Origin: Sinomonas humi
GTDB lineage: Bacteria > Actinomycetota > Actinomycetes > Actinomycetales > Micrococcaceae
Assembly (NCBI RefSeq): GCF_000802235.1
Contig: NZ_JTDL01000153.1
Span: 1 to 64,000 of the forward strand
Direction of reading: 5' to 3'
DNA: 64,000 nucleotides
In this document: positions 43,331 through 51,730 of the stretch, piece after piece
Position numbering within the stretch: position 1 is the stretch's first letter
Layout of the letters: each line of letters opens with the position of its first letter
Program-made: the position numbers and the translations under genes
The notes under the pieces: model-generated
Told to the model about the DNA's origin: nothing
Seen by the model: the letters and a program-made list of their open reading frames with translations, nothing else
Database searches by the model: none

Positions 43331-44167
43331 GTGGCCGCGCCCAAGGGGCGGAAGGCCAATCCTGAAGGCCGAATGCCCCTCATGGAGCACCTTCGGGAGC
43401 TCAAGAACCGCCTCATCAAGTCAGCCGCAGGTGTGCTCGTCGGTGCCGTTATCGGCTGGTTCCTCTACGACCCAATTCTTGAGGCGCTTCAGCAGCCGGT
43501 CCGCGATATCGCCCAGCGGACCGGCGGGATCTCCGGGGTCAACTTCTCCACCGTCGGCTCGCCGTTCGACTTCAAGCTGCAGCTTGCCATTCAGATCGGC
43601 CTGGTGATTTCGAGCCCGATCTGGATCTATCAGATCTGGGCCTTCGTCATGCCCGGGCTGACGGTCAAGGAGCGGCGCTACACGCTCGGCTACATGGGCG
43701 CTGCGGTTCCGCTGTTCCTCGCAGGCGTCTGGATCGGCTGGATCGTGACCCCGAACGTGGTACGTGCACTCACGCAGTTCACGCCATCGGGGTTCTCCAA
43801 CCTCATCGACGGGCGCGAGTACATCGACTTCGTGACCCACATGGTCCTCTTCCTGGGTCTTGCGTTCCTGGTGCCCGTTGTCTTGGTCGGCCTCAACACG
43901 GCTGGCGTTCTCCCGGGGCGGGTCATTCTCAAGGCGTGGCGCATCACGGTGCTGCTCGTATTCGTATTGGCTGCAGTCGCTGCCCCCGGGGCCGACGCCA
44001 TCTCGATGTTCATGCTCGCTGTCCCACTGCTCGCGCTGTTCTTCGCCGCGATCGGTCTCTGTCTCCTCCAGGACAAGAGGAAAGCCCGCCGCCAGATCAA
44101 GGCCATGCAGGAGACCGAGGCCATCGCTGATACCCCTACGTCACGCGAGGACCTCGACAAGTTCTAG
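43331..44167 (+). CDS. tatC: Sec-independent translocase protein TatC
   Basis: 278-residue, six-helix membrane receptor for twin-arginine signal peptides. The N-terminal motif MPLMEHLRELKNRLIKSA and the first periplasmic loop are typical, and the cytoplasmic loop Glu lies in ...PGLTVKERRYTLGYMG. Helices continue to about residue 245, with a basic cytoplasmic tail. The GTG start is coupled to the tatA stop. tatB is not in the window. Confidence 0.96.
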   Translation: MAAPKGRKANPEGRMPLMEHLRELKNRLIKSAAGVLVGAVIGWFLYDPILEALQQPVRDIAQRTGGISGVNFSTVGSPFDFKLQLAIQIGLVISSPIWIYQIWAFVMPGLTVKERRYTLGYMGAAVPLFLAGVWIGWIVTPNVVRALTQFTPSGFSNLIDGREYIDFVTHMVLFLGLAFLVPVVLVGLNTAGVLPGRVILKAWRITVLLVFVLAAVAAPGADAISMFMLAVPLLALFFAAIGLCLLQDKRKARRQIKAMQETEAIADTPTSREDLDKF

Positions 44168-44170
44168 GCT
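44165..44170 (+). promoter_or_regulatory. -10 element TAGGCT before the helY-like gene
   Basis: TAGGCT includes the tatC stop codon and ends 6 nt before the ATG at 44177; leaderless geometry. Confidence 0.5.
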
Positions 44171-44176
44171 GGACCT

Positions 44177-47113
44177 ATGTCCACCGCCCCCGAGAACCTG
44201 ACCCCGGCCGAGCGTTTCGCACTCGACGCAGAACGCCGGGCCTTCGCAAAGACCGAGCTAGGGGCGTTTTCGGCGGAGCTACCGTTCCCTCTCGATCCCT
44301 TCCAGCGTGAGGCCTGCCGCGCCCTCGAGGCTGGCAGGGGAGTCCTCGTCGCGGCTCCGACTGGCGCAGGCAAGACCGTAGTGGGCGAATTCGCTGTTCA
44401 TCTCGCGCTACGCAAGGGTCTCAAGGCCTTCTACACGACTCCGATCAAGGCGCTTTCGAATCAGAAGTACACCGAGCTCGCCGAAGCCTACGGGCAGGAC
44501 CGGGTTGGGCTCCTGACAGGTGACGTGACCGTCAACGGCGAGGCGCCCGTCGTCGTCATGACGACTGAGGTCCTGCGCAACATGCTGTATGCCGGATCGT
44601 CGACGCTCGACGGCCTCGGCTACGTGGTGATGGACGAAGTCCACTACCTCGCAGACCGCTTCCGAGGCGCTGTCTGGGAAGAGGTCATCATCCACCTTCC
44701 GAGGGACGTGCGCCTCGTCTCACTCAGCGCGACCGTTTCGAACGCGGAGGAATTCGGGGCGTGGCTCGATACCGTCCGCGGTGAGACCGACATCGTCGTG
44801 TCCGAGCACCGCCCTGTTCCGCTGTGGCAGCATGTCATGGTCGGCCGTCGACTTGTAGATCTCTTCGCCACACGGCAGTCTTTCGAGGATCTAGCCGACG
44901 TCCATGACCACGTCGGAGATGCAGCGGAAGGGGCGAGAGCGGCCGTCGGGCCCGCTTCCTCAGACGAGCCGCGCGACTTGACTGCGGTCAACCCCGAGCT
45001 GGTCGAGATCGCACGCCGCGAGGTGCACGCCCAGCACCGCTCCAGGTTCTCGCACGGCGGCCGAGCGAACCGGCGGGACGAACGCCAGCGGGGGATCAAG
45101 GCCGGCGCGGGTCGTGGCGAAACGGGCACGCAGACTGCGGGGACCCGGGCGAGCCGCCCGCAGATGATCCAGTCACTCGAGCGTCAGGGACTTCTGCCCT
45201 GCATCGATTTCATCTTCTCCCGAGCGGGTTGTGATGCTGCTGTCCAGCAGTGTGTGGACGCGGGCCTCGACCTCACGTCACCGGCCGAGAAGGCCGAGGT
45301 GTCGGCTGTCATCGAAGAGGCGGCGAAGGATCTGCCGCCCGCAGACCTCGGCGTCCTCAACTTCTGGTCCTGGCGCGAGGGCCTCCTCAGGGGGGTCGCG
45401 GCACACCATGCGGGTCTTCTGCCCGCCTTCAAGGAGGTCGTCGAGAAGCTGTTTGCAGTCGGCCTCGTGAAAGCCGTCTTCGCGACCGAGACCCTCGCCC
45501 TGGGGATCAATATGCCGGCGCGCAGCGTGCTCATTGAGAAGCTCGAGAAGTTCAACGGCGAGGCCCACGTCGACATCACGGCGGGGGAGTACACGCAGCT
45601 CACTGGACGGGCCGGCCGCCGGGGGATCGACGTCGAAGGCCACGCGGTCGTGCAGTGGCGCCCTGGGCTGGATCCCGCCGCTCTCGCGGGCCTCGCTTCG
45701 CGGCGCACCTACCCGCTCAATTCGAGCTTCCGGCCCACTTACAACATGAGCATCAATCTCGTGGCCCAGTTCGGTCGGAGGCGCACCCGCGAGATCCTCG
45801 AGAGTTCCTTCGCGCAGTTCCAAGCGGACCGATCGGTGGTCGGGCTCGCGCGGCAAGTGAGGGAGCGCGAGGAGTCGCTCGCAGGCTACGAGAGGGCGAT
45901 GACGTGCCATCTCGGAGACTTCAGGGATTATCAGCGTCTCCGCGAGGAACTCACGGCAGCCGAGAAGTATGCGTCGCGGGAGGCGGGCCGGGCGCGGCGG
46001 AACATGGTCGTCGACTCGCTCGCGCGCCTCCAGCCTGGTGACGTGGTAGAGATCGCGCATGGTCGCCTCGGCGGCTCAGCAGTAGTCCTTTCGGCGGATA
46101 CGAACGCACGCGAGCCGCGCCCCCACGTGCTCACGTTCGACCACAACCTCCGGCGGATCGGCTTCCAGGATATTGAAGGGCCGATCGAGCCGATCGCAAG
46201 AATCCGCATCCCGAAGCATTTCGACCCGAAGCGACCCAAGGACCGGCGCGACCTCGCCGCGTCCATGCGCCACGCCGTCAACCGCTCCCGCTCGGAAGGC
46301 CCGGAGACGGGCAGGAAGCGCCGCTCGCGCCGAGACTTCGCGTTCGCGGAAGGCTACGAGGACACGGAGCGACGCATCGTCGAACTCCGGAGGCAGCTCC
46401 GCGCCCATCCATGCCACGGGTGTGCCGAGCGGGAGGAACACGCCCGCTGGGCGGACCGATGGACGAAGCTTCGCAAAGAGACTGACCGGCTCGCGGAGCA
46501 GATTCGAGGGCGGACGAACACGATCGCCAAGACCTTCGACAGGGTCTGCGAGGTGCTCGAATCCTACGGTTGCCTCGAGCGGGCAGAGGGGGACGTTCGG
46601 GTCACCGACGAGGGTCAGAAGCTGCGTCGGATCTACGGGGACAAGGATCTTCTGACGGCTCTGGCGTTGCGAGCGGGCGCGTTCGACGACGTCGACGAGG
46701 CTGAGCTCGCAGCCCTCGCCAGCACCCTCGTGTACCAGGCGAAGCGCGACGAGCCTGGACTTCCGCCGAAGATGCCCAGCATCTCTCTCGATGTCGCCGT
46801 CGATGTGCTGGTTCGCGAATGGTCGCGGCTCGAGGACGTCGAGGAACAGCATCGGCTTCCCCGCACAGCAGAACCCGATTTCGGTCTGGTGTGGCCCATC
46901 TACAAGTGGGCGCGCGGGCGCGACCTGCAGAATGTGCTCTCGGGAACCGAGCTTGCTGCGGGCGATTTCGTTCGCTGGGTCAAGCAGGTCGTAGACCTTC
47001 TCGATCAGCTTGCAGACGTACCGGGGATAGAGCCTCGGCTCCGCCGCATCTGCCACGCCGCCATCGAGAGCATCAAGCGCGGCGTGGTCGCGTACTCGGG
47101 CGTCTCCGACTAG
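44177..47113 (+). CDS. helY: Ski2-like DEAD/DEAH-box RNA helicase (HelY family)
   Basis: 978-residue superfamily 2 helicase related to Ski2/Mtr4. Walker A APTGAGKT is at residues 60-67; further motifs are TTPIKALSNQKY, MDEVHYLADR and SLSATVSNAEEFG. The second RecA domain carries FIFSRAGCDAAVQ, VFATETLALGINMPARSV and the arginine-finger motif QLTGRAGRRGID. The C-terminal DSHCT-like region contains a CHGC near residue 745. It probably acts in RNA turnover. No ribosome site precedes the ATG, but TAGGCT lies 6 nt upstream. It follows tatC after 9 nt, again a conserved neighbourhood. Confidence 0.94.
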   Translation: MSTAPENLTPAERFALDAERRAFAKTELGAFSAELPFPLDPFQREACRALEAGRGVLVAAPTGAGKTVVGEFAVHLALRKGLKAFYTTPIKALSNQKYTELAEAYGQDRVGLLTGDVTVNGEAPVVVMTTEVLRNMLYAGSSTLDGLGYVVMDEVHYLADRFRGAVWEEVIIHLPRDVRLVSLSATVSNAEEFGAWLDTVRGETDIVVSEHRPVPLWQHVMVGRRLVDLFATRQSFEDLADVHDHVGDAAEGARAAVGPASSDEPRDLTAVNPELVEIARREVHAQHRSRFSHGGRANRRDERQRGIKAGAGRGETGTQTAGTRASRPQMIQSLERQGLLPCIDFIFSRAGCDAAVQQCVDAGLDLTSPAEKAEVSAVIEEAAKDLPPADLGVLNFWSWREGLLRGVAAHHAGLLPAFKEVVEKLFAVGLVKAVFATETLALGINMPARSVLIEKLEKFNGEAHVDITAGEYTQLTGRAGRRGIDVEGHAVVQWRPGLDPAALAGLASRRTYPLNSSFRPTYNMSINLVAQFGRRRTREILESSFAQFQADRSVVGLARQVREREESLAGYERAMTCHLGDFRDYQRLREELTAAEKYASREAGRARRNMVVDSLARLQPGDVVEIAHGRLGGSAVVLSADTNAREPRPHVLTFDHNLRRIGFQDIEGPIEPIARIRIPKHFDPKRPKDRRDLAASMRHAVNRSRSEGPETGRKRRSRRDFAFAEGYEDTERRIVELRRQLRAHPCHGCAEREEHARWADRWTKLRKETDRLAEQIRGRTNTIAKTFDRVCEVLESYGCLERAEGDVRVTDEGQKLRRIYGDKDLLTALALRAGAFDDVDEAELAALASTLVYQAKRDEPGLPPKMPSISLDVAVDVLVREWSRLEDVEEQHRLPRTAEPDFGLVWPIYKWARGRDLQNVLSGTELAAGDFVRWVKQVVDLLDQLADVPGIEPRLRRICHAAIESIKRGVVAYSGVSD

Positions 47114-47163
47114 CTCCCGTCCCGCAGCGCCATCCGCTGCCGAACCAACCGAAAGGCACATTC

Positions 47164-48819
47164 ATGTCCTCCGGGCACCAGCTCACTCTGTACCGCAACG
47201 GTTCCGTGTATTCGACGGCAGACCCCCTCGCCTCCGCGATGCTGGTCGACGGCGGCACGGTTGCTTGGGTGGGCTCCGAGCAGGCGGCGACCTCGATTGC
47301 CGATTCGAGCATGCGGACTGTGGACCTAGACGGGGCCGTCGTAACCCCGGGCTTCGTCGATTCCCACGTCCATGTTTCCGACACCGGCCTGGCGCTTCGA
47401 TCGCTCGACCTGTCCGGCATTCGCTCGGCGTCCGAGCTGCTTCAGGCTGTCGAACAGGCTGCCTCGGCCGACAGTGGCACTCTGCACGGTCATGGTTGGG
47501 ACGAGTCCGAGTGGGCCGATCCCGCTCTGCCCACGGCTGGGGAACTGGAGCGGGCCGCAGGGGGGCGCAAGGTCCTGTTGACCCGCGTGGACGTGCACTC
47601 GGCGCTCGTCTCGCCGGCGCTTGCCGCGGCTGCTGGCCTCGACGGCGCCGACGCGGGCCAGGCCGACGGGTGGAACGGCGTCGTAGCTTCCCAAGCCGCC
47701 CTGACGGCCGCGCGGGCTGAGGCTCGCCCCACCGATGAGCGTGAGATCCGTGCGCTGCATCGGGCCGCACGGGAGCACGCGGCGGCCCGAGGCTACGTTG
47801 CCCTCGTTGAGCACGCAGCCCCCCAGATCAGCGGGATTGAGGACATCCGCCTCCTCCTCGCGGCATCCGACGGCGACCCTGCCGAAGAGCCCAGCCTCCC
47901 CGAAGTCTTCGCCTACTGGGGTCAGCTGGCGCAGTCGGCCGAGGAAGCGCGCGAGATCCTTTCCTCGCTCGGCGTGCCCGTCCTCGGGCTCGCAGGAGAT
48001 CTGAATATCGACGGCTCGATTGGGTCCCACACCGCGCTGCTTTCTGCAGATTATGACGACGCAGCGGGCCAACGCGGAACCGCGTACCTCAGCGCCGAAC
48101 AGGTGGGCAGGCACCTCGCCGCATGCTCGGAGCTGAGGGTCCAAGGCGGCTTCCACGTGATCGGCGACGCCGCCCTTGAGATCGCACTCGATGGCCTGGC
48201 CCTTGCGTCCGAACTCGCAGGTTCCTCGGCTGTGCGGGCGTCCGGACACCGGCTCGAGCACGTCGAGATGGCGTCTCCCGACGCGATCTCAGCACTTGCA
48301 GGCTACGCGGTGACCGTAAGCGCGCAGCCGCTTTTCGACGCTGCCTGGGGCGGGGAAGGAGGCCTCTACGAGCGTCGGCTCGGCGAACGAAGTACGCGGA
48401 TGAACCCCTTCGCCCGCTTTGCTGCAGCCGGGGTGCCAGTGTGCTTCGGGAGCGACAGCCCCGTGTGTGAGCTTGACCCGTGGGCGAGCATCTCAGCTTG
48501 CCTGCGTCACTCGAACCCATCAGAGCGCATTTCGGCGCGGGCCGCATTCATAGGCCACACGAGGGCCGGATGGCGCGCGATCCGACATCGCGATCCGCTC
48601 ATGGGCCAGCTGGTGCCTGGCGCACCCGCAAGCTTCGCTGTCTGGGAGGTCGATGAACTGATGGTCCAGGTCGCGGACGAGCGCGTCCAAGCCTGGAGCA
48701 CTGATCCTCGCGCGAGGACGCCGCTCCTTCCCGCTCTCGACACCGAGAACGCTCCGCGGTGCCTTGCGACAGTCCACCGAGGGCAGGAGCTCTACCGGGC
48801 CGAGGGTTTCGGGGCCTGA
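47164..48819 (+). CDS. Amidohydrolase family protein (YtcJ-like)
   Basis: 551-residue metal-dependent hydrolase of the amidohydrolase_3 type. The N-terminal beta-sandwich strand with GAVVTPGFVDSHVHVSD gives the first metal-binding HxH. Other conserved stretches are LHGHGWDESEW, NIDGSIGSHTALLSADYDD, FHVIGDAALEIALDGLA, SGHRLEHVEMASPDAI and VPVCFGSDSPVCELDPW with the catalytic Asp. The C-terminal sandwich includes PGAPASFAVWEVDELMVQ. Substrate unknown. AAAGG precedes the ATG. Confidence 0.9.
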   Translation: MSSGHQLTLYRNGSVYSTADPLASAMLVDGGTVAWVGSEQAATSIADSSMRTVDLDGAVVTPGFVDSHVHVSDTGLALRSLDLSGIRSASELLQAVEQAASADSGTLHGHGWDESEWADPALPTAGELERAAGGRKVLLTRVDVHSALVSPALAAAAGLDGADAGQADGWNGVVASQAALTAARAEARPTDEREIRALHRAAREHAAARGYVALVEHAAPQISGIEDIRLLLAASDGDPAEEPSLPEVFAYWGQLAQSAEEAREILSSLGVPVLGLAGDLNIDGSIGSHTALLSADYDDAAGQRGTAYLSAEQVGRHLAACSELRVQGGFHVIGDAALEIALDGLALASELAGSSAVRASGHRLEHVEMASPDAISALAGYAVTVSAQPLFDAAWGGEGGLYERRLGERSTRMNPFARFAAAGVPVCFGSDSPVCELDPWASISACLRHSNPSERISARAAFIGHTRAGWRAIRHRDPLMGQLVPGAPASFAVWEVDELMVQVADERVQAWSTDPRARTPLLPALDTENAPRCLATVHRGQELYRAEGFGA

Positions 48820-48925
48820 GACCGAGCGGGAACGCGGCCCTCGACACGAAATTCTGGGTCGTTTTCACGTCCCGGAAGGTGCTCCTGAGCAGGAGAAACA
48901 CCCGTCTTCGCAGGTGGGGGGACGG

Positions 48926-48953
48926 TTGACACACCGGACGGGCCACGTAGGAT
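48926..48953 (+). promoter_or_regulatory. Consensus sigma-70 promoter in a long intergenic region
   Basis: TTGACA (48926-48931) and TAGGAT (48948-48953) are 16 nt apart, the best match to a housekeeping promoter seen in the window. Transcription would start near 48960, more than 200 nt before the next coding start. Confidence 0.65.
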
Positions 48954-48964
48954 CGATTGACATC

Positions 48965-49109
48965 GGGCCGCCGCTTGCGGAAGGCCCAGTCGCTGCCCAT
49001 CGCGGGCGGTGGCACTGCCCTCGGGGCAGGCCCACGTGTCAGTAGAAAACAGTCGGGGGACTGACCAGCTGCCAGCCCCGCGACTGGCCCGAAGGCGCGT
49101 GGGCCTGCC
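48965..49109 (+). ncRNA. Candidate structured RNA or long 5' leader upstream of ppm1
   Basis: The 369-nt gap 48820-49188 has no convincing gene. Downstream of the TTGACA/TAGGAT promoter lie several helices. Hairpin A is GGGCC(gCCG-CTTG-CGGaa)GGCCC at 48965-48987. A perfect 12-bp helix pairs GGCAGGCCCACG (49025-49036) with CGTGGGCCTGCC (49098-49109) and encloses two hairpins, GTCAGT/ACTGAC (49038-49065) and GCCAG/CTGGC (49071-49088). This makes a three-way junction. CTGCCC/GGGCAG (49015-49029) competes for the same 5' arm, a switch-like choice. It could be an sRNA or the leader of ppm1. I recognise no known RNA family. Confidence 0.4.
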
Positions 49110-49120
49110 GACGAGCTGGA

Positions 49121-49126
49121 TATAAT
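49121..49126 (+). promoter_or_regulatory. Perfect -10 box TATAAT before ppm1
   Basis: TATAAT lies 62 nt before the ppm1 start; no good -35 box is visible 16-18 nt upstream. It offers a second, nearer start point for ppm1. A hairpin GTGCCC/GGGCAC at 49135-49154 would then sit near the 5' end of that RNA. Confidence 0.5.
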
Positions 49127-49188
49127 GGTCGACTGTGCCCTCGCGCGGGGGCACGGACCCGTTAACCAGCCTCGAAAGGGACTCCTGC

Positions 49189-49923
49189 GTGCGCATTTTG
49201 ACGATCATCCCGACGTACAACGAGCTCGAGTCCCTCCCCAAGACACTTGGCCGCCTGCGCTCTGCCGTTCCCGCGTCCGATGTCCTGGTGGCAGACGACA
49301 ACAGCCCTGACGGTACGGGTGAGCTCGCAGACCGCATCGCAGCCGAAGATCCGCAGGTCCATGTCATGCACCGCAAGGGCAAGGAAGGCCTCGGAGCCGC
49401 CTACATTGCGGGTTTCAAGTGGGCGCTAGAGCGGGACTACGACGTCGTGGTCGAGATGGACGCCGACGGGTCACATCAGCCCGAGCAGTTGCCGCGCCTC
49501 CTGGAGGCCGTTGAACAGGGCGCGGATCTCGTAATCGGCTCTCGCTGGGTGCGGGGCGGAACAGTCGTCAACTGGCCGGTCTACCGGCAGGCCATTTCGC
49601 GCACCGGCAGCACCTACGCCCGCCTGATGCTCGGCCTCAAGATCAAGGACATGACTGCGGGTTACCGCGCGTTCCGTCGCACGACCCTCGAGAAGCTCGA
49701 CCTCGACGCCGTGGAATCGGTTGGCTACGGCTTCCAGGTGGACCTTGCTTGGCGCGTAGCGAGGATGGGGCTCAAGGTCGCGGAAGTGCCCGTCACGTTC
49801 GTCGAGCGTGAGCTCGGTGCTTCCAAGATGAGCGGCAACATCGTGGTCGAGGCGATGCTCAACGTCACGAAGTGGGGTCTCTCAGACCGATGGAAGAGGG
49901 TCACGCACCGCCGGCAGCGATAG
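49189..49923 (+). CDS. ppm1: Polyprenol monophosphomannose synthase, GT2 family
   Basis: 244-residue dolichol-phosphate mannosyltransferase homologue. It transfers mannose from GDP-mannose to polyprenyl phosphate on the inner face of the membrane, making the donor for lipoglycans and protein mannosylation. It begins [14 protein letters not shown], with the metal-binding [10 protein letters not shown] and [30 protein letters not shown] and [11 protein letters not shown] blocks. No C-terminal membrane domain is present, as in split actinobacterial Ppm1. The GTG at 49189 follows AAAGGG; the frame is open 18 codons further back without support. It lies next to rbpA, convergently. Confidence 0.94.
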   Translation: MRILTIIPTYNELESLPKTLGRLRSAVPASDVLVADDNSPDGTGELADRIAAEDPQVHVMHRKGKEGLGAAYIAGFKWALERDYDVVVEMDADGSHQPEQLPRLLEAVEQGADLVIGSRWVRGGTVVNWPVYRQAISRTGSTYARLMLGLKIKDMTAGYRAFRRTTLEKLDLDAVESVGYGFQVDLAWRVARMGLKVAEVPVTFVERELGASKMSGNIVVEAMLNVTKWGLSDRWKRVTHRRQR

Positions 49924-50000
49924 CCTTCGAAGAGCTTGGTGCTTCACTAGGCGCGACTGCCGGAACGCGCGCAATTGCCGGAACGCGAGTGGGCACAGAA

Positions 50001-50031
50001 AAAGGGCGGGAACCAACGGTTCCCGCCCTTT
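50001..50031. terminator. Bidirectional terminator between ppm1 and rbpA
   Basis: Perfect 14-bp stem: AAAGGGCGGGAACC pairs with GGTTCCCGCCCTTT with a 3-nt loop. On the minus strand it is followed by TTCTG, extending the run to five T, so it is a good intrinsic terminator for rbpA. Confidence 0.88.
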
Positions 50032-50046
50032 GGCTTTGTCCCCGCG

Positions 50047-50388
50047 TCAGACGCGCTCGCCGCGCTTCTCTCGAAGCAGTGTGAGGCGGTCTTGGAGGAT
50101 CTGCTCGAGTTCGGGGATGCTACGACGTTCCAAGAGCATGTCCCAGTGCGTTCGGACAGCCTTCTCGGAGTTCTCGGAGGGGCGCTCACCGTCGACGAGG
50201 TAGGCTTCCTTCCCCGTCTTGGACATCCAGACGGGAGGGATCTCTGCCTCCGAAGAGAATGTGACGAAGACCTGCTCGCCGTCCTCGCAGCGGTACTCGA
50301 CGCGCTGGCGAGGGGCCGGCTCGACACCGGCTTCGCTCTCCATGGACTGTGCACCCAGACGCATGCCGCGCAGGCTGCGGTCGCTCAT
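50047..50388 (-). CDS. rbpA: RNA polymerase-binding protein RbpA
   Basis: 113-residue activator that binds RNA polymerase and group I/II sigma factors and stabilises the open promoter complex. The core RVEYRCEDGEQVFVTFSSEAEIPPVWMSKTGKEAYLVDGE keeps only one Cys of the original zinc site, as in non-zinc RbpA. The basic linker and the C-terminal sigma-interacting helices (RTHWDMLLERRSIPELEQILQDRLTLLREKRG) are intact. The N-terminal GMRLGAQSMESEAGVEPA tail is typical. The ATG has GGGAG upstream. The leader contains a sigma-R-like promoter and an inverted repeat. Confidence 0.96.
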   Translation of the reverse strand: MSDRSLRGMRLGAQSMESEAGVEPAPRQRVEYRCEDGEQVFVTFSSEAEIPPVWMSKTGKEAYLVDGERPSENSEKAVRTHWDMLLERRSIPELEQILQDRLTLLREKRGERV

Positions 50389-50408
50389 ATTTTCTCCCTC
50401 GCGTTCTT

Positions 50409-50428
50409 CGGTTCGGGCCGTCGAACCG
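50409..50428 (-). promoter_or_regulatory. Inverted repeat in the rbpA leader
   Basis: CGGTTCG and CGAACCG form a perfect 7-bp inverted repeat with a 6-nt centre, 21 nt upstream of the rbpA ATG. It may fold as a hairpin just before the ribosome site. Confidence 0.45.
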
Positions 50429-50439
50429 ACTCAAGTCTC

Positions 50440-50465
50440 AACGCCCGCAGACCCCCACATGTTCC
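50440..50465 (-). promoter_or_regulatory. Sigma-R/SigH-like promoter of rbpA
   Basis: On the minus strand GGAAC (50461-50465) is followed after exactly 18 nt by GTT (50440-50442). This fits the GGAAT/C-N18-GTT pattern of the thiol-stress sigma factors SigR and SigH. A separate TATAAT on the same strand at 50480-50485 may give basal expression. Confidence 0.5.
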
Positions 50466-50511
50466 CGGGCGGACTATCCATTATAGGACTGAGTGGCGGG
50501 GCTGCGGGCTT

Positions 50512-51687
50512 TCAGGGCCGGTGCGAGTCGTCTCCTGGGGCTTCTGCGTCTGAAATGTCCGCCTCGGGGACATCCGCGTCCGGAATATCGGCGTCAGGGA
50601 TGTTCAGGCCAGCCACGCCGGCGTGGTGCTGCAGGATGCGCTCCGCCTCCGCGTCCAGCTCCGAGCGCCGCGCTGCTTCCTCCTCGAAGGCCCTCGCGTC
50701 CTCCTCGAGTCCGCGACTCTTGGTGGCTGATCTTTGAGGGGCTGCGCCGCCCGTGGTTTCGCCGGAGCCACTTGGCTGGTCGGTTTGGGCCCCAGGGGAG
50801 GCCTGACCCATGTTGCCGAGGACGCCGCCAATGCCCTTAAGCGCGTCACCTACCTCACTCGGGATGATCCAGAGCTTGTTCGAGTTGCCATCGGCGATCT
50901 TTGGGAGGGTTTGGAGGTATTGATAGGCGAGAAGCTTCGGGTCTGGGTCTCCGAGGTGGATCGCTTCGAACACCTTCTGGATGGCTTGGGACTCACCGTC
51001 CGCCTTGAGGACCGCCGCCTTCGCCTGGCCCTCGGCCTTGAGGATCTGCGCCTGCCGCTCGCCCTCAGCAGTGAGGATCGCAGACTGCTTTGTGCCTTCG
51101 GCCGTAAGGATCAGGGCGCGGCGGTCGCGCTCGGCACGCATCTGCTTCTCCATCGAGTCCTGAATGGAGTGCGGGGGTTCAATCGCCTTGAGTTCGACGC
51201 GGGAGACGCGCAGGCCCCATCGACCGGTGGCCTCGTCCAGGACTCCTCGAAGCTGGCCATTGATCTGGTCACGGGAGGTGAGGGCTTCCTCGAGGTTGAG
51301 TCCACCGACGACATTGCGAAGGGTCGTGATGGTGAGCTGCTCGACGGCTTGGATGTAGTTGGCGATCTCGTAGGTCGCCGCCCGGGCATCGGTCACCTGG
51401 AAGTACACCACTGTGTCGATCGATACCACGAGGTTGTCGGACGTGATGACTGGCTGGGGCGGGAAGGAGACAACCTGCTCGCGGAGGTCGAGAAGCGGCA
51501 GGAGCCTATCGACGAACGGGATGAGCAGTGTGAGCCCCGGGAGGAGCGTGCGCTGGTACTTGCCGAGGCGTTCGACGACGCCGGCGCGCGCCTGCGGGAT
51601 GATCCGGACCGAACGGCCGATGACGGTTGCGACGAACAGGATGAGCGCGATGACGACGACGAGAAGAAGAATTCCTCCGGCATCCAT
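50512..51687 (-). CDS. SPFH/Band 7 (stomatin-like) family protein
   Basis: 391-residue membrane-anchored protein. An N-terminal hydrophobic helix (GILLLVVVIALILFVATVIG) precedes the SPFH domain (SVRIIPQARAGVVERLGKYQRTLLPGLTLLIPFVDR to about residue 180) and a long Ala/Glu coiled coil (EKQMRAERDRRALILTAEGTKQSAILTAEGERQAQILKAEG). The tail ends in five-residue repeats with Pro and Asp (IPDAD, IPDAD, VPEAD, ISDAE). The ATG at 51687 follows AAGGGG; the frame is open further upstream into nfeD without a ribosome site. Stomatins of this kind pair with NfeD proteins, here the upstream gene, in membrane microdomains. Confidence 0.93.
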   Translation of the reverse strand: MDAGGILLLVVVIALILFVATVIGRSVRIIPQARAGVVERLGKYQRTLLPGLTLLIPFVDRLLPLLDLREQVVSFPPQPVITSDNLVVSIDTVVYFQVTDARAATYEIANYIQAVEQLTITTLRNVVGGLNLEEALTSRDQINGQLRGVLDEATGRWGLRVSRVELKAIEPPHSIQDSMEKQMRAERDRRALILTAEGTKQSAILTAEGERQAQILKAEGQAKAAVLKADGESQAIQKVFEAIHLGDPDPKLLAYQYLQTLPKIADGNSNKLWIIPSEVGDALKGIGGVLGNMGQASPGAQTDQPSGSGETTGGAAPQRSATKSRGLEEDARAFEEEAARRSELDAEAERILQHHAGVAGLNIPDADIPDADVPEADISDAEAPGDDSHRP

Positions 51688-51730
51688 GGTGTCCCCTTTG
51701 CGGTGGTCGGCTGCGGCCCGGGAGAGGCTG

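Noticed and set aside
48965-49109. 6C RNA or tmRNA/4.5S RNA in the ppm1 upstream region
   Set aside because: There are no C-rich hexaloops, no tmRNA tag reading frame and no SRP tetraloop motif, so none of these families fits; it is kept only as an unnamed structured candidate.
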